64,000 bases of DNA from an uncultured Desulfobacter sp. (GCF_963665355.1 NZ_OY762229.1:434001-498000), one strand, 5' to 3'; counted from the stretch's first letter, positions 34,460 through 44,700 are shown. The notes: generated by a model not told the origin, from the letters alone. Numbers and translations: made by a program.

Positions 34460-37400
34460 GTGTTACCTTCCTTAACTTCATCCAGGGCTTTAAAGAGCCT
34501 GTCTAAAGTCTTTCCGGCATCGTCATAGCTGTAAGTCGAAACCTGCCTGGATAAAATGGAAAACAAAGAACTGCTTTTCATACCGGGAAAAAGACCTGTC
34601 AACTCCTGTACAACGTCCCCTGCACGTGAATCATCACGCGCCAGCAGCTTTTGCAAATCCAATAATAGTTGCCTGACGATTGCATAGTCGGGTTCCTTAT
34701 CCGATCCGGCAACGGTGTCAGCATCTCTGGCATCAAGACCCTGCCGTACGGGCAAGGCAGATCCTTCAAACTTCTTTGTGAAAAGTGGTTTTGTTTCTGT
34801 GGGCAGTGGCCCAAGGAAGTCACCTTCTTTGCAGCGGACCCACTTGCACAGGACAGCAAGCAACGTAGGAATATGTATAGGCTTGCCCACCAAATCATCC
34901 ATTCCCGCAGCCACAACTTTTTCTCTGTCTTCGGCAGTGGTATTGGCAGTCAGGGCGATGATCGGCAAATCACGGTTCCCATGGATCTGCCTGATTCTGC
35001 GGGAGGTGGTGTACCCATCCATTTCAGGCATATGAATATCCATGAGAATCCCGTCATAGTCATTTTCTTTAAGCTTTTCAAGGACCATTTTGCCATTATC
35101 GGCAATATCCACGGCAAAACCGTTTTGTTCCAAAAGGTCGCGGACCACCTGCTGATTAAAAGCATTATCTTCCGCAACCAACAATCTCACACCTTTGATG
35201 CGTTCAATGTCAATCAAAAGTGTTTTCTTCTGATCCGGATACGAGACATAGAGACCTTGCTTTCCAAAGGCCCTCATAATTGTATCCAACAACAAAAACG
35301 GGGTAACGGGCTTAGTCAGACAGGCATTAAATTCGGACATGCCGGTTTTTTGAAAAAATGCATCCTTCGAATAAGAGGTAATCATAATAATAAACAGCGG
35401 GGCTTCCTTTAAATCATGCTTTAATTTTCTTATCACGTTAACGTCACGGGCACCGTAAATATCACCATCCAAAAGCACCAAATCACACGCCCCGCTTTCC
35501 CAGACGTTTTCACATGCCTCCCGTCCCGTTTCAATACCCGAAGCCTGGGCCACCTGAAAAGCCATGGACTCCAGCATCTGCCCAAGGGCCATTCGACAGA
35601 CCGAGTTATCATCAATTAGCAAGACCTTATTATGCCGGAAAGACACATCAGGAACCAAATCCAAGGCTGGTAACGATACGGCTTTTTTCAGACATACGGT
35701 AAAAGAAAAAGTAGCGCCTTTGCCGAATTGACTGTGAACCTGGATACCGCCGCCCATCATCTCCACTATGTTTTTCGAGATGGAAAGCCCAAGCCCGGTT
35801 CCCCCATATTTCCGGGTGGTGGATGTGTCGGCTTGGGAAAACGCTTGAAATAACCGCGCCTGGTGCTCCTGTGTTAATCCCACGCCACTGTCCTGAATGG
35901 AGAATTCTAACTCAACACCATCCGCGCCGTCTTTTACAAGACAACAACTTAAAAGTATCTGCCCCTGGTCGGTGAATTTAACAGCGTTGCCGATAAGGTT
36001 GACCAACACCTGGGACAACCGGAGAGGATCTCCGGCCAGGGCCTGGGGAATTCGGGGATCAATATTGAAAACAAGTTCCAGGCCTTTTTCTCTGGCCTTG
36101 ATGTCGATGAGATTGGTTACGGTGTCCAGGACATCCCCCAGATAAAATTCAGTGACTTCCAGGGTGAGTTTGGCCGCCTCAATTTTACTGAAATCAAGGA
36201 TATCATTGATGATGTTCAAAAGAGATTTTGTGCTTTTCTGGATTTTGGTCAAGTAGTCACGCTGTCGGGAATTAAGACCGGTCTGCAAAGCCAGATGAAC
36301 AAAACCAACAATGGCATTTAAGGGGGTTCTGATCTCATGGCTTATGTTAGCCAGAAAATCACTTTTGGCCTTGGTTGCCGTCTCAGCGATCTGCATGGCC
36401 TGTGCCAGATCAGCGGTCCTCTCCCGAACCAATTCCTCCAGGTGATCTCCGTATTCCTTAAGCTCCTGCTCGGCTTTCTTTAACGCACTGATGTCCCGGC
36501 TCATTGAAGCAATTCCCTGAATTTTACCATCTCCATCTTTCAACAAGGAAAGGGAAAGCAATACAGGCAGGATCTCCCCATTTTTTTTTCTGCGCTGCCA
36601 TTCTATACTGCGGCAGAGTTCTCCGGTAATACAACGGCTATACAATACATCAATCTGTTCAATCAGGGGTTCCGGAGTCACAAGAGTCATATATCCGCCC
36701 AGCAGTTCTGCCCTTGAATACCCGTAAGCAGAAACTGCTGCCCGGTTAAAATCTACAATCTTACGGGTTTCATGATCCACAAGAAATATAGGATCAATGG
36801 AATCCTCAAACACCTTGGACATAAGGCGAAGCGCCTGTAAAGCCTCTTTCTGAGGGGTGATGTCCTTGGCCACACTGGTAATTCCCATGATCTGACCTTG
36901 TGGATTCCTGACCGGCTCCATGGACCAGGAGACCCAGACCAGACCACCATCTTTTTGGCGTATCCGCAAATTTTTTTCCTGCCGGACATTATCGGCAAGT
37001 ACATTCTTTTTTATTTTCTCAAACAAGGCTCTGTCATGTTCATCTATCAGAGGAACCGGATAATTGGCCATGGTCGTGCATTCGTCAATGGAATAACCGG
37101 TAATCCGTTCAACAGCCCTGTTCACCCATAAAAGCTTTCCTTCAAGATTCTGCCAGGACTGCCAGTCATAGGTGTGCTCTGAAATAATATGCAGGCGCTC
37201 CTGGGATGTCTTAACTGCTTCAAGGAGTATCTGACGGTTTGTTATGTCAAGGCTAAGACCGGCAACGGCAATGGGCCGGCCCTGCTCATCCACATCAACA
37301 GGCCGCCCGGTGCAATGAATCCAGCGCCATTGCCCGGTTTGTTTGTCCCCAAAACGATAATCCACCTTGACAAAAGGCACTTCACTTCGAAAATGCTGCA

Positions 37401-38997
37401 ACATGGCATTGCCTACACGTTTTTGATCTTCGGGGTGAACAAGGGCAAGGAATTCTTCCAAAGTTTTAGGCGTATTTTCATCACCATACAAATGTACATC
37501 AACTGTGATCCGGTCATGCAGCCAGTCGTAATGCCAGTAAGACGCATCCGCGGCCTTAAGGGCAAAACGCAAATTATCCTCACTGGCCCGCATCTTTTTC
37601 TCTACCTGCAGCCGTTCTGAAATATCCTGAAAACTAATAACCGTGCCAATATTTTTTTGATTTTTTAAAATGGGTTTGAATAAATATTGAACCGGAAGCA
37701 GGGAACCATCTTTTCTACAGAAAAAATCTTCCATAACACAGGAACCTTCAGAAATCCCGGGATTGCATATCGGGCACATCTCCTGGGGCAAAGGGACTCC
37801 GCCGCTGCTACGGCTATGAATCAAATCATGCAAAGGGGCTGCTCGTAATTCCTGTTCCGAAAATCCCAACAAAGATAGACCGGAACTATTGATAAAAGTT
37901 AAATATCCCTCTTTGTTCACCCCCATAATACCTGTCCCAACGGATTCCAGAATCAAACTGTTTTGTTCGAAGCTGTTCGCAAGTGCCTGATCAGACTGAC
38001 GACGCAGTCTGATTTCTTTTTTTAGGCGAATATAGGCAAAGGCTATGATCAATATGATCCCCAGAGACCCCAGTGCAGCAGCCAGCATTATTTTTCCGGT
38101 TGCCTGCCAGTTGTATCCTTTATAGAACTCCAGTGAAATCCATTGATCATGTATGGCCGCCTGCTCTTCAGGCGTTATTGACTTCAGGGCCTTATCAAGG
38201 ATAGCCACAAATTCCGGCCAGTCTTTTCTGACACCCATGTGAAACATAGCTGCCATGCCGCCGCCGATAAAACTGACAATCTCCATACGATGCAGAGAAT
38301 TATGCCGGCTTAAATATGCGATGACTACGGGGTCGCCGGCAAATGCAGCGACATCGCCTCTGTTTAAAGCCCTGAGGCCTTGCAATGATGTTTCCACCAA
38401 AACAAATTCAACATCAGGGTAAAGCAGATCTAAGCGTTTGGCTTCATTAAGATATTTTACAACGGCTATTTTTTTATGATGGAAATCCTGAATTCTTCTG
38501 GACATCCCATATACATATGGGGCAATAAGCAGAGTGTTGCACTGAATATACGGCTCGGAAAAAAGAAGAAAGGATTCTCTGTCTTGTCTTTGGAACAGGC
38601 AGGGTATTAAATCAATCTTCCTGGTACGGGCACCTTCAAGGTCTTCACTCCAGGAAAAAGCAGTGCCATCACTATGCTTCACCTGCTGAAAAGTAATTCC
38701 AAGCTGCCCGGCGATAACATCCAGGTAGCTCGCTGTCATGCCCCGGTACTCCCCCTGGTCATCCACAAACTCGTAGGGCGGCCGGTTAGGATCAATTCCG
38801 ATTTTAATCACGGGATGTTTTTTAAGCCATGTACGTTCACTTTCGGTGAGTCGCCCCAAAAAATCGTCGGCGTTCGGGAGATGGGAATTGCTGCTTTGTA
38901 TGGAAATATTAGTCGAATACGGACCTGTATCCTGGCAGAAACCCGGTTGAAGAGACAACAAAAGAAACAAGGCGACAAAGGAAATAATTTTCCGCAT
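34456..38997 (-). CDS. Hybrid sensor histidine kinase with periplasmic binding-protein domain
   Basis: 1513 residues. Signal/anchor at the N-terminus, then an extracytoplasmic SBP_bac_3 domain (about 45-280; VIKIGIDPNRPPYEFVDDQG) typical of amino-acid binding, a membrane helix (about 300-325), four PAS/PAC modules (about 350-840), HisKA with FLANISHEIRTPLNAIVGF, HATPase (NLIGNAVKFTDQG, KYGGTGLGLSIS), and two receivers. The first receiver has LVLLDGDIY instead of the usual D-x-x-P context; the second has the standard ILMDIHMPEMDGY. A C-terminal 130-residue helical end may be an Hpt-like domain. Start 38997 places the signal peptide at the terminus. Output is presumably the HD-GYP protein. Confidence 0.9.
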   Translation of the reverse strand: MRKIISFVALFLLLSLQPGFCQDTGPYSTNISIQSSNSHLPNADDFLGRLTESERTWLKKHPVIKIGIDPNRPPYEFVDDQGEYRGMTASYLDVIAGQLGITFQQVKHSDGTAFSWSEDLEGARTRKIDLIPCLFQRQDRESFLLFSEPYIQCNTLLIAPYVYGMSRRIQDFHHKKIAVVKYLNEAKRLDLLYPDVEFVLVETSLQGLRALNRGDVAAFAGDPVVIAYLSRHNSLHRMEIVSFIGGGMAAMFHMGVRKDWPEFVAILDKALKSITPEEQAAIHDQWISLEFYKGYNWQATGKIMLAAALGSLGIILIIAFAYIRLKKEIRLRRQSDQALANSFEQNSLILESVGTGIMGVNKEGYLTFINSSGLSLLGFSEQELRAAPLHDLIHSRSSGGVPLPQEMCPICNPGISEGSCVMEDFFCRKDGSLLPVQYLFKPILKNQKNIGTVISFQDISERLQVEKKMRASEDNLRFALKAADASYWHYDWLHDRITVDVHLYGDENTPKTLEEFLALVHPEDQKRVGNAMLQHFRSEVPFVKVDYRFGDKQTGQWRWIHCTGRPVDVDEQGRPIAVAGLSLDITNRQILLEAVKTSQERLHIISEHTYDWQSWQNLEGKLLWVNRAVERITGYSIDECTTMANYPVPLIDEHDRALFEKIKKNVLADNVRQEKNLRIRQKDGGLVWVSWSMEPVRNPQGQIMGITSVAKDITPQKEALQALRLMSKVFEDSIDPIFLVDHETRKIVDFNRAAVSAYGYSRAELLGGYMTLVTPEPLIEQIDVLYSRCITGELCRSIEWQRRKKNGEILPVLLSLSLLKDGDGKIQGIASMSRDISALKKAEQELKEYGDHLEELVRERTADLAQAMQIAETATKAKSDFLANISHEIRTPLNAIVGFVHLALQTGLNSRQRDYLTKIQKSTKSLLNIINDILDFSKIEAAKLTLEVTEFYLGDVLDTVTNLIDIKAREKGLELVFNIDPRIPQALAGDPLRLSQVLVNLIGNAVKFTDQGQILLSCCLVKDGADGVELEFSIQDSGVGLTQEHQARLFQAFSQADTSTTRKYGGTGLGLSISKNIVEMMGGGIQVHSQFGKGATFSFTVCLKKAVSLPALDLVPDVSFRHNKVLLIDDNSVCRMALGQMLESMAFQVAQASGIETGREACENVWESGACDLVLLDGDIYGARDVNVIRKLKHDLKEAPLFIIMITSYSKDAFFQKTGMSEFNACLTKPVTPFLLLDTIMRAFGKQGLYVSYPDQKKTLLIDIERIKGVRLLVAEDNAFNQQVVRDLLEQNGFAVDIADNGKMVLEKLKENDYDGILMDIHMPEMDGYTTSRRIRQIHGNRDLPIIALTANTTAEDREKVVAAGMDDLVGKPIHIPTLLAVLCKWVRCKEGDFLGPLPTETKPLFTKKFEGSALPVRQGLDARDADTVAGSDKEPDYAIVRQLLLDLQKLLARDDSRAGDVVQELTGLFPGMKSSSLFSILSRQVSTYSYDDAGKTLDRLFKALDEVKEGNT

Positions 38998-39218
38998 AGA
39001 ATGAAGAACCCCATGAATATGAAACCATAGAAGCAACTTTTGCTTACGTCAGTGAGAATATTTTTATTGTTAAGATTTAAATAATCCGACAAAAATCAAT
39101 TTTTGTCAATTCACGTCTTAAAGCAATGTCACTTCTATGAACCACTTTGGAGACATTTCATGGAAATCGGTTCTTTCGTTCATACGGAGGTATCCAGCTG
39201 GGTCATACACGACCGCCG

Positions 39219-40466
39219 TCACAGGGATTTTGCGTTTTCAACACGATGATTAATGGCAACAGCATAATGATCAGATATTTTCCGCATCCATTTCATGGAT
39301 AATCCCCAATGCCCGGGCTTTATACCCATCATGGCATGCCACCTGTTCAAGGGCTTTTCGGGCCGTAGCCCTGTCCCCGGCCCGACAGCGCAAAGGCCGT
39401 GTAAAAACAGGGAATTGATATCATTATGATCCAGGCCGCTTGCTTTTCCAAAGGCCTGGGCAGCCGGCCTATACTCTTTGTGCTCATAATGGATCCAGCC
39501 TTTAATCCGCCAGAGACGGCAGGACAGGGGAAAGGCTTCCAGACCTTTTTGGACTGCCTTGAGCGCCTTGTCATAATCACGGGCTTCAAACCAGCAGGCC
39601 GCAGTCCGTTCCCAGAGTCCGCAACAGGGGTGGGCTGTGACGAGGACCTGATAATTATCGGCAGCCAGGGCCGGTATGCCTAAATTGGCATAAAGATCTG
39701 CCAGAAGTTTTCGCTCCTGCCGGTTCAGGGTTTCAATCAGACCGTAGGCTTCCAGGTTTTGGGCCGCTTTCCGGTAATCGGCCAGGTCCAGGTACAGGCC
39801 CGAAGCCAGACGGAACAGATATGCCTTTGGATCAGGCTGCCCTAAAAGCCGCTCCACTGTTTTCAGTGCTGTTTGGGGCTGTTTCTCGGCCATGGAGATC
39901 TGAACAAAAAGCTTCACCCATTTATCTTCAGGAGGGCCGGCCTTTCCCGAACATAGATCAGCCAGTATGGGCAGTGCTTTCTGTTCTTCCTTTCCTGACA
40001 GATAGGCTGCAGCCGCCTGGAACCGCAACAGATGATTTTTTCGGCCGGTCAGATCCCACGCCTTTTCCAGGGCCATACCGGCCCTGTTATAAAATTTTAA
40101 GTCAAAGCAGACCTTGGCCAGATTCTGCCAGGCCGGGGCATAGACCGGACAGAAATCAATTGTTTTTTCGTACTGCTTCAGGGCGGATTCAAGTTTATCC
40201 AAGTCCAGGTAACAGGCGGCCAGGGTATATGTCACAAAGGCATGGTTTTCATCCGGGTTCTGGCTGACAAACTGGGTTAAAATTTTTCCGGCCTGGGTCA
40301 TTTTTTTTTCAGTGATCAGCTTCTGGGCTTCCGCCAGGGCAGTTTTGGCCTTTGGGGTTAAACTCTTTTCATCCGGGCATGGACCGGTGGAAGATGCCTG
40401 GGCACACACCTGGGACACACATAAAAAAAATACAAGCACACACATTGAAATAAAATATCGTCTCAT
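39219..40466 (-). CDS. Secreted TPR protein of the TonB operon
   Basis: 415 residues with a signal peptide (hydrophobic residues 5-22, AQA cleavage site) and eight or more tetratricopeptide-like repeats (for example ALKQYEKTIDFCPVYAPAWQNLAK and AAQAFGKASGLDHNDIN). Last gene of the DUF3450-ExbB-ExbB-ExbD-TonB-TPR cluster, starting 2 bp after tonB. Role likely as a periplasmic scaffold for the energy-transducing complex; no enzymatic domain is seen. Confidence 0.75.
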   Translation of the reverse strand: MRRYFISMCVLVFFLCVSQVCAQASSTGPCPDEKSLTPKAKTALAEAQKLITEKKMTQAGKILTQFVSQNPDENHAFVTYTLAACYLDLDKLESALKQYEKTIDFCPVYAPAWQNLAKVCFDLKFYNRAGMALEKAWDLTGRKNHLLRFQAAAAYLSGKEEQKALPILADLCSGKAGPPEDKWVKLFVQISMAEKQPQTALKTVERLLGQPDPKAYLFRLASGLYLDLADYRKAAQNLEAYGLIETLNRQERKLLADLYANLGIPALAADNYQVLVTAHPCCGLWERTAACWFEARDYDKALKAVQKGLEAFPLSCRLWRIKGWIHYEHKEYRPAAQAFGKASGLDHNDINSLFLHGLCAVGPGTGLRPEKPLNRWHAMMGIKPGHWGLSMKWMRKISDHYAVAINHRVENAKSL

Positions 40467-40468
40467 GG

Positions 40469-41155
40469 CTATTTCTCCAATTGAAAAACCACAGAAGTGG
40501 TAACCAGCGTCGCCACCTTTCTGCCCATAAGTTCGCCCGGTGCATATTTCCACGCAGACACGGCATCCAGGACCGCCTCTTCAAAGAATCCCGGGGGATT
40601 TGCTTCCAAAATTTTGACGTCTGACACATTGCCGTCTTTGTCCACCAGAAACCGAATCTTAACGGTTCCCTCCCGTCCCATACGCTTGGCCCGGTAAGGA
40701 TACCGGGGAGCGGCCTTATACCGGGGCACAGGAATGGTATCCACGGCATCAAGATCCATCACAGCATTGAAATCCGGACCGGTTGCCGCCACAGGCCCGT
40801 GGGTTGCCTGTGCAACCATGGGAATGCCGCCGGCAAGCCGTGGATCAATATCCAGATCCAGGCTGGGCAGTTCCATCTTTAACTGCTGTTTGGGTACGTT
40901 TAAATTTTCATGGTGAACAATATTATGAATCTTTTCTGGTTTTTTTTCTTCTTCAGCTTCCTCTTTTTTCTTGGGCTCCGGCTGGAGCGGCTGGGGTTTA
41001 AACCGTGTAAAGGTCACCACATTGAGGCTTTCCAAATCCCCGGAACGGGTATCCATATGAATCATGCCGGGCAAAAGCCCGAACAGGGCCAGGTTAATGA
41101 TCAGGGCTCCTAAAGCGCCCTGGAGCAGATACGACTGTTGATAGGACAGTTTCAT
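40469..41155 (-). CDS. tonB: TonB energy-transducing protein
   Basis: 228 residues: one N-terminal membrane helix (LQGALGALIINLALFGLL), a Pro/Glu/Lys-rich periplasmic spacer (KPQPLQPEPKKKEEAEEEKK), and the C-terminal TonB domain (PRYPYRAKRMGREGTVKIRF, VKILEANPPGFFEEAVLDAV, WKYAP). It carries inner-membrane proton energy to outer-membrane receptors. Overlaps exbD by 4 bases. Confidence 0.9.
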   Translation of the reverse strand: MKLSYQQSYLLQGALGALIINLALFGLLPGMIHMDTRSGDLESLNVVTFTRFKPQPLQPEPKKKEEAEEEKKPEKIHNIVHHENLNVPKQQLKMELPSLDLDIDPRLAGGIPMVAQATHGPVAATGPDFNAVMDLDAVDTIPVPRYKAAPRYPYRAKRMGREGTVKIRFLVDKDGNVSDVKILEANPPGFFEEAVLDAVSAWKYAPGELMGRKVATLVTTSVVFQLEK

Positions 41156-41577
41156 AAACCCGAGTCACCCGTCCTGGTGGCGGCAATGCTCACCCGTTTG
41201 GCACCGGCCAGCCGACACTGGTCCATCACCTGTATCACCTTGCCCGTGTAGCTGACCTTGTCTGCCACAATCACCACAGCCCCTTCGGGATTCTGGGCCA
41301 AGGCCCGGGTAATATGGGCTCTGACGCTTCTGACATCAATCTTTTGCCCGTCAAAATGAATAGTGCCTTCCTGGGACACGGCCACAAGAATATTGCCGTT
41401 TTCCGTCAATGTGGCGGATGAGGCGGATGGCCGCTGGACATCAATGCCTGTTTCCCTGACAAAACTTGTGGTCACCATAAAAAAAATCAGCAGCAGAAAA
41501 ACCAGATCAATGAGAGGACTCATGTTGATATCCATCTCATTGCTTTTCATGCGCAAAGAATTTCTCACATTGATCAT
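41152..41577 (-). CDS. exbD: ExbD/TolR-type biopolymer transport protein
   Basis: 141 residues. A short cytoplasmic start, then the transmembrane helix with the functional Asp (MSPLIDLVFLLLIFFMVTT), then a periplasmic domain ending TRTGDSGL. The ATG at 41577 is chosen because AAGGAG is 9 bases upstream; a GTG at 41586 is too close to it. Confidence 0.88.
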   Translation of the reverse strand: MINVRNSLRMKSNEMDINMSPLIDLVFLLLIFFMVTTSFVRETGIDVQRPSASSATLTENGNILVAVSQEGTIHFDGQKIDVRSVRAHITRALAQNPEGAVVIVADKVSYTGKVIQVMDQCRLAGAKRVSIAATRTGDSGL

Positions 41578-41594
41578 TAAGTTCACTCTCCTTT

Positions 41595-42206
41595 TTACAG
41601 CCTTCTTTTAAGAATAATAGCCGCCTCTTCCAGACGATTTTTGGCCCCATGGGAACGCCTGAAGAGCAACGCGCTCATGAAGAACCCGGGGATGGATACC
41701 ACAAGGCCGCTTTGGGTTGTTACAAGGGCTTCGGAAATACCGCCGGCCATGGCTTTGGCATTGCCCGTACCAAACAGGGTAATGACATCAAAGGTGGTAA
41801 TCATGCCGGTGACGGTGCCCAGAAGACCGAACAGAGGCGCCACAGCCGCAAAAACGGCAATGGCGGCAAGGTGCCTCTCAAATCCCGGAATCATGGCCAT
41901 GCAGCACTGATCCACAACCCGTTTATTTACCTGGTGATCGTCGCTCCGATGGGCCAGGACATGGCTGACAAGATTGGTCCTGGGCCCTTTTGCCCCGGCC
42001 GGCAACAGGCATTTGGAGGCAGGATCTTTATCCAGGATTCTGACCAGGGCATGAAGGGCAATGTCTTTGCGCTCCAGGCGGGAGAAGAAAAGCATCCGCT
42101 CCAGGATCAGGGTCCACATGGCAAAGGAGCACAGTATCAAAGGAATCATGACAGTACCGCCCTGGCTCAGGTAGGCGATAATATCTGCGAAAAGATGGGA
42201 ATTCAT
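41595..42206 (-). CDS. exbB: MotA/TolQ/ExbB proton-channel family protein
   Basis: 203 residues, three membrane helices. ExbB signatures: GGTVMIPLILCSFAMWTLILER, then ATVAP-type block AIAVFAAVAPLFGLLGTVTGMI, and GGISEALVTTQSGLVVSIPGF. Forms the stator-like channel with ExbD. Overlaps the long ExbB gene by 4 bases. Confidence 0.88.
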   Translation of the reverse strand: MNSHLFADIIAYLSQGGTVMIPLILCSFAMWTLILERMLFFSRLERKDIALHALVRILDKDPASKCLLPAGAKGPRTNLVSHVLAHRSDDHQVNKRVVDQCCMAMIPGFERHLAAIAVFAAVAPLFGLLGTVTGMITTFDVITLFGTGNAKAMAGGISEALVTTQSGLVVSIPGFFMSALLFRRSHGAKNRLEEAAIILKRRL

Positions 42207-43612
42207 GCCTGTCTTGTTCCCCTGAATACAATATTGGTCAATGCCACGGCTTTTTCTTCCATATCGCCGATCACATGGGCCACCCGGCGGCATAGGAACG
42301 TATACAAAAGCATGATGGGAATCGCTACGGCCAGGCCGAGCATGGTCGTCACCAGGGCCGTGGAAATGCCGCCGGACATCATCCGGGGATCACCTGTTCC
42401 ATACAGGGTAATGACATGAAAGGTTGAAATCATGCCCGTCACCGTACCCAGAAGGCCTAGAAGCGGAGAGATGGCCCCCATGATATTGAGCATGGGTAAA
42501 AACCGCTCAAGCCTGGGCAGCTCTTTCAAAATAGACTCCTGAAGCACACTTTCCAGGGTTTCCCGGTTCTCCGTTCTGGCATTGAGCCCTGCCCGGAGCA
42601 CGTTGTACACCGGAACCGTTTCCCTGCCCACAATCTTTTGGCAGTCATCCCAGGCCCCCTGGGCCGCCAGATCATTTACCCGGCCCATGACCTTGTCTGT
42701 ATTGGCATGAACCCGTCCCAAAAACAGGGTGCGTTCAATGCCGATGGCGATGGCGAATACGCCCAGCGCCAGGATCGGCCACACCAGGGCGCCGCCCTTT
42801 TCAATCTGGTCCTTCAGGGTCTGCTGGTGGGTGATCTGTTTGAGCGCCCCACCCCGGGAGATATCAATGTAAACGGTATTTGTATTCCCGTTCATATAAC
42901 CGGACAAATTCTTCTGAATCCCCATAGAGGGCAGTGCCGAGAGCGCATACAGCTTTTTTGTATCCTGGGAATATTCAAGAAAGCCGGCCTTTCCATCCTT
43001 TTCATAGGCCCAGGTAAATCCGCCCAGGCTCAAAACCCGTCCTTCGACCGTTTCCCCAGCATCTGAAATAAAGGGCATGGTCCGGATATCAATACCGCCG
43101 GTAAGGCTCATCTCTTCTAAAAACAGCTCGGCCAGTGCGTCCATGTCGTCCAGCCCCGGAAACCGGCTGGACTCCAAAACAGGGGAGAGGCGACTTAAGC
43201 GTCCAGGTTCCCGGGCCGTATATGCGCTGGCTGCCAGCAGGGCATTGAGATTACCGGCAGCCACCCTTACGGCACCGGACAGTTCATTGAGCCGGGTCTG
43301 GCGTGCCCCTGTTTTTTCATCCAGTCGTGCATTTTCCAGAACCAGCGCCTCCACTTGCCGGGATTTTTCCTGAACTTCACCCTCAAGCGCGGCAACCCGG
43401 GCCTTTAAACGGGTGAGTTCCTGGGACATCCGGGTTTTGTCCGCCTGGATCTGGGAGCGTACGGCAAGGTCCTTTTTGCGGGACTCTTCCAGTTGCTTCT
43501 GGGCTTCAACCGCAGCCTGGCGCAGGTCCCTGGCCTGGACTGTTCCGGTTAAAACAGTCAACACCATTATAGAAATGATCAATTCTGATATTACGTCTGT
43601 AAAAAATTTCAT
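42203..43612 (-). CDS. Long MotA/TolQ/ExbB protein with periplasmic coiled coil
   Basis: 469 residues. Signal peptide (IISIMVLTVLTGTVQA), a coiled coil from about 30 to 115 (EAQKQLEESRKKDLAVRSQ ... VEALVLENARLDEKT), a beta-type middle domain (about 125-265), then a full ExbB-type channel domain (about 280-460; IMGAISPLLGLLGTVTGMI, SGGISTALVTTMLGLAVAI). Duplicated ExbB with an extended N-terminus is a feature of this six-gene TonB cluster. It probably organises the complex in the periplasm. Overlaps the DUF3450 gene by 4 bases. Confidence 0.85.
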   Translation of the reverse strand: MKFFTDVISELIISIMVLTVLTGTVQARDLRQAAVEAQKQLEESRKKDLAVRSQIQADKTRMSQELTRLKARVAALEGEVQEKSRQVEALVLENARLDEKTGARQTRLNELSGAVRVAAGNLNALLAASAYTAREPGRLSRLSPVLESSRFPGLDDMDALAELFLEEMSLTGGIDIRTMPFISDAGETVEGRVLSLGGFTWAYEKDGKAGFLEYSQDTKKLYALSALPSMGIQKNLSGYMNGNTNTVYIDISRGGALKQITHQQTLKDQIEKGGALVWPILALGVFAIAIGIERTLFLGRVHANTDKVMGRVNDLAAQGAWDDCQKIVGRETVPVYNVLRAGLNARTENRETLESVLQESILKELPRLERFLPMLNIMGAISPLLGLLGTVTGMISTFHVITLYGTGDPRMMSGGISTALVTTMLGLAVAIPIMLLYTFLCRRVAHVIGDMEEKAVALTNIVFRGTRQA

Positions 43613-44421
43613 TGTGCAGCAATCCTTCCCAGCGGAAGCTTGACAAGTTCAATGCTTCTCTCAAGGCGGGCCATGGATATGGCCCGGGCAATATCGCGGT
43701 TAACGCCTTCGGGCAATACCTGCCAGACTTTCCGGCACGGATCAAACACCGCGCTCTTTTTCCGGTCAATGGTCTGGCACAAAAGGCTGACCCGGCCCAC
43801 CCGGAGCAGATCCACAAGCACCGGCACCTGGTCCAGTGCCACGGTGGTCTGGATGACCTCCACGGTGATGCCGTATTCCGCCTCAATCTGAAGTGCCTCA
43901 AATATACGCCTGAACTTCTCGGCAGAAGAAGTCTGGGGGTCCACCATCATCATTTTCAAATCTGCCATACGGCCCCGACGCTCTTCCTCCAGGAAGGGCA
44001 GATCTGCGGTAATGGCCGAATCCAGACGTGAAAGCACTGAATCCAGAAAAACCTCCAGCTCGGCTTCCACCCGGTCGATCTCTTTTTCCCGCCTGAAATT
44101 CTCATCCAGGCGGGCCTGTTCCAGTTTCAGACGCAGGTTGATTTTCTCCAGATGCTTTTCCTGTTGCGCGACTCGGGCTGTCAGGGCCTGTAACTCATCA
44201 GCCATGGCCTTTGACTGCCCAGACCAGTCCACCCTCATATCCTGGACATCTTTTTCCACCTTGATGGCCTGGCCGAGATCTTCCCTGATCACTGTGCTTA
44301 ATATTTTTTCGCCGGCAAGTACGGCATCTGGCGAAAAATAAGGCTGGCTGAACAGCACGGCCAAAAAAACAATCCAATTGAATCCATACAATTTTAAAAT
44401 CTCCTTTATACGCCTCAACAC
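43609..44421 (-). CDS. DUF3450 periplasmic coiled-coil protein
   Basis: 270 residues with a signal peptide (FNWIVFLAVLFSQPYF) and a long coiled coil (QALTARVAQQEKHLEKINL ... AEVEAELEVFLDSVL), followed by FEALQIEAEYGITVEV. This matches the DUF3450 family, always found upstream of ExbB/ExbD/TonB genes. First gene of the operon; start preceded by AAGGAG. Thought to support the TonB system; no enzymatic role known. Confidence 0.8.
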   Translation of the reverse strand: MLRRIKEILKLYGFNWIVFLAVLFSQPYFSPDAVLAGEKILSTVIREDLGQAIKVEKDVQDMRVDWSGQSKAMADELQALTARVAQQEKHLEKINLRLKLEQARLDENFRREKEIDRVEAELEVFLDSVLSRLDSAITADLPFLEEERRGRMADLKMMMVDPQTSSAEKFRRIFEALQIEAEYGITVEVIQTTVALDQVPVLVDLLRVGRVSLLCQTIDRKKSAVFDPCRKVWQVLPEGVNRDIARAISMARLERSIELVKLPLGRIAAQ

Positions 44422-44514
44422 ACATTAACTATTTGATTTTTAAAGACACCCATACGCCGGCTATGCACAGGCCGCTCTTTTAAGAAAATCTATATATCTG
44501 AAAAAATATTAAGT

Positions 44515-44536
44515 CGCAACTAAAAAAATAGTTACG
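44515..44536. promoter_or_regulatory. Inverted repeat in the divergent hutW/TonB promoter region
   Basis: CGCAACTA (44515-44522) and TAGTTACG (44529-44536) form a dyad with one mismatch around AAAAAA, in the 280-bp AT-rich space between two oppositely directed operons. It does not match a Fur box. A shared operator is a reasonable guess. Confidence 0.35.
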
Positions 44537-44584
44537 AGCATTTAATTTTTACTCCGCATTATAAATTAAAACTTCACAATAAAT

Positions 44585-44613
44585 TTGACTTGACTTAATA
44601 AATAGTTTGCAAT
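44585..44613 (+). promoter_or_regulatory. Possible promoter of the hutW operon
   Basis: TTGACT (44585-44590), 17 bases, TGCAAT (44608-44613); the -10 is weak. The start codon is 88 bp further on. Confidence 0.35.
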
Positions 44614-44700
44614 ACATGACTTTCGAGGCGCCTTGGAACAGGAAAACTAAAAACGTGCCCATTCAACTACATCCCCAAGAAAAGGAGGTTGGTCCCCACC

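Noticed and set aside
44515-44536. Fur box controlling the heme locus
   Set aside because: The dyad does not resemble the GATAATGATAATCATTATC consensus at enough positions.
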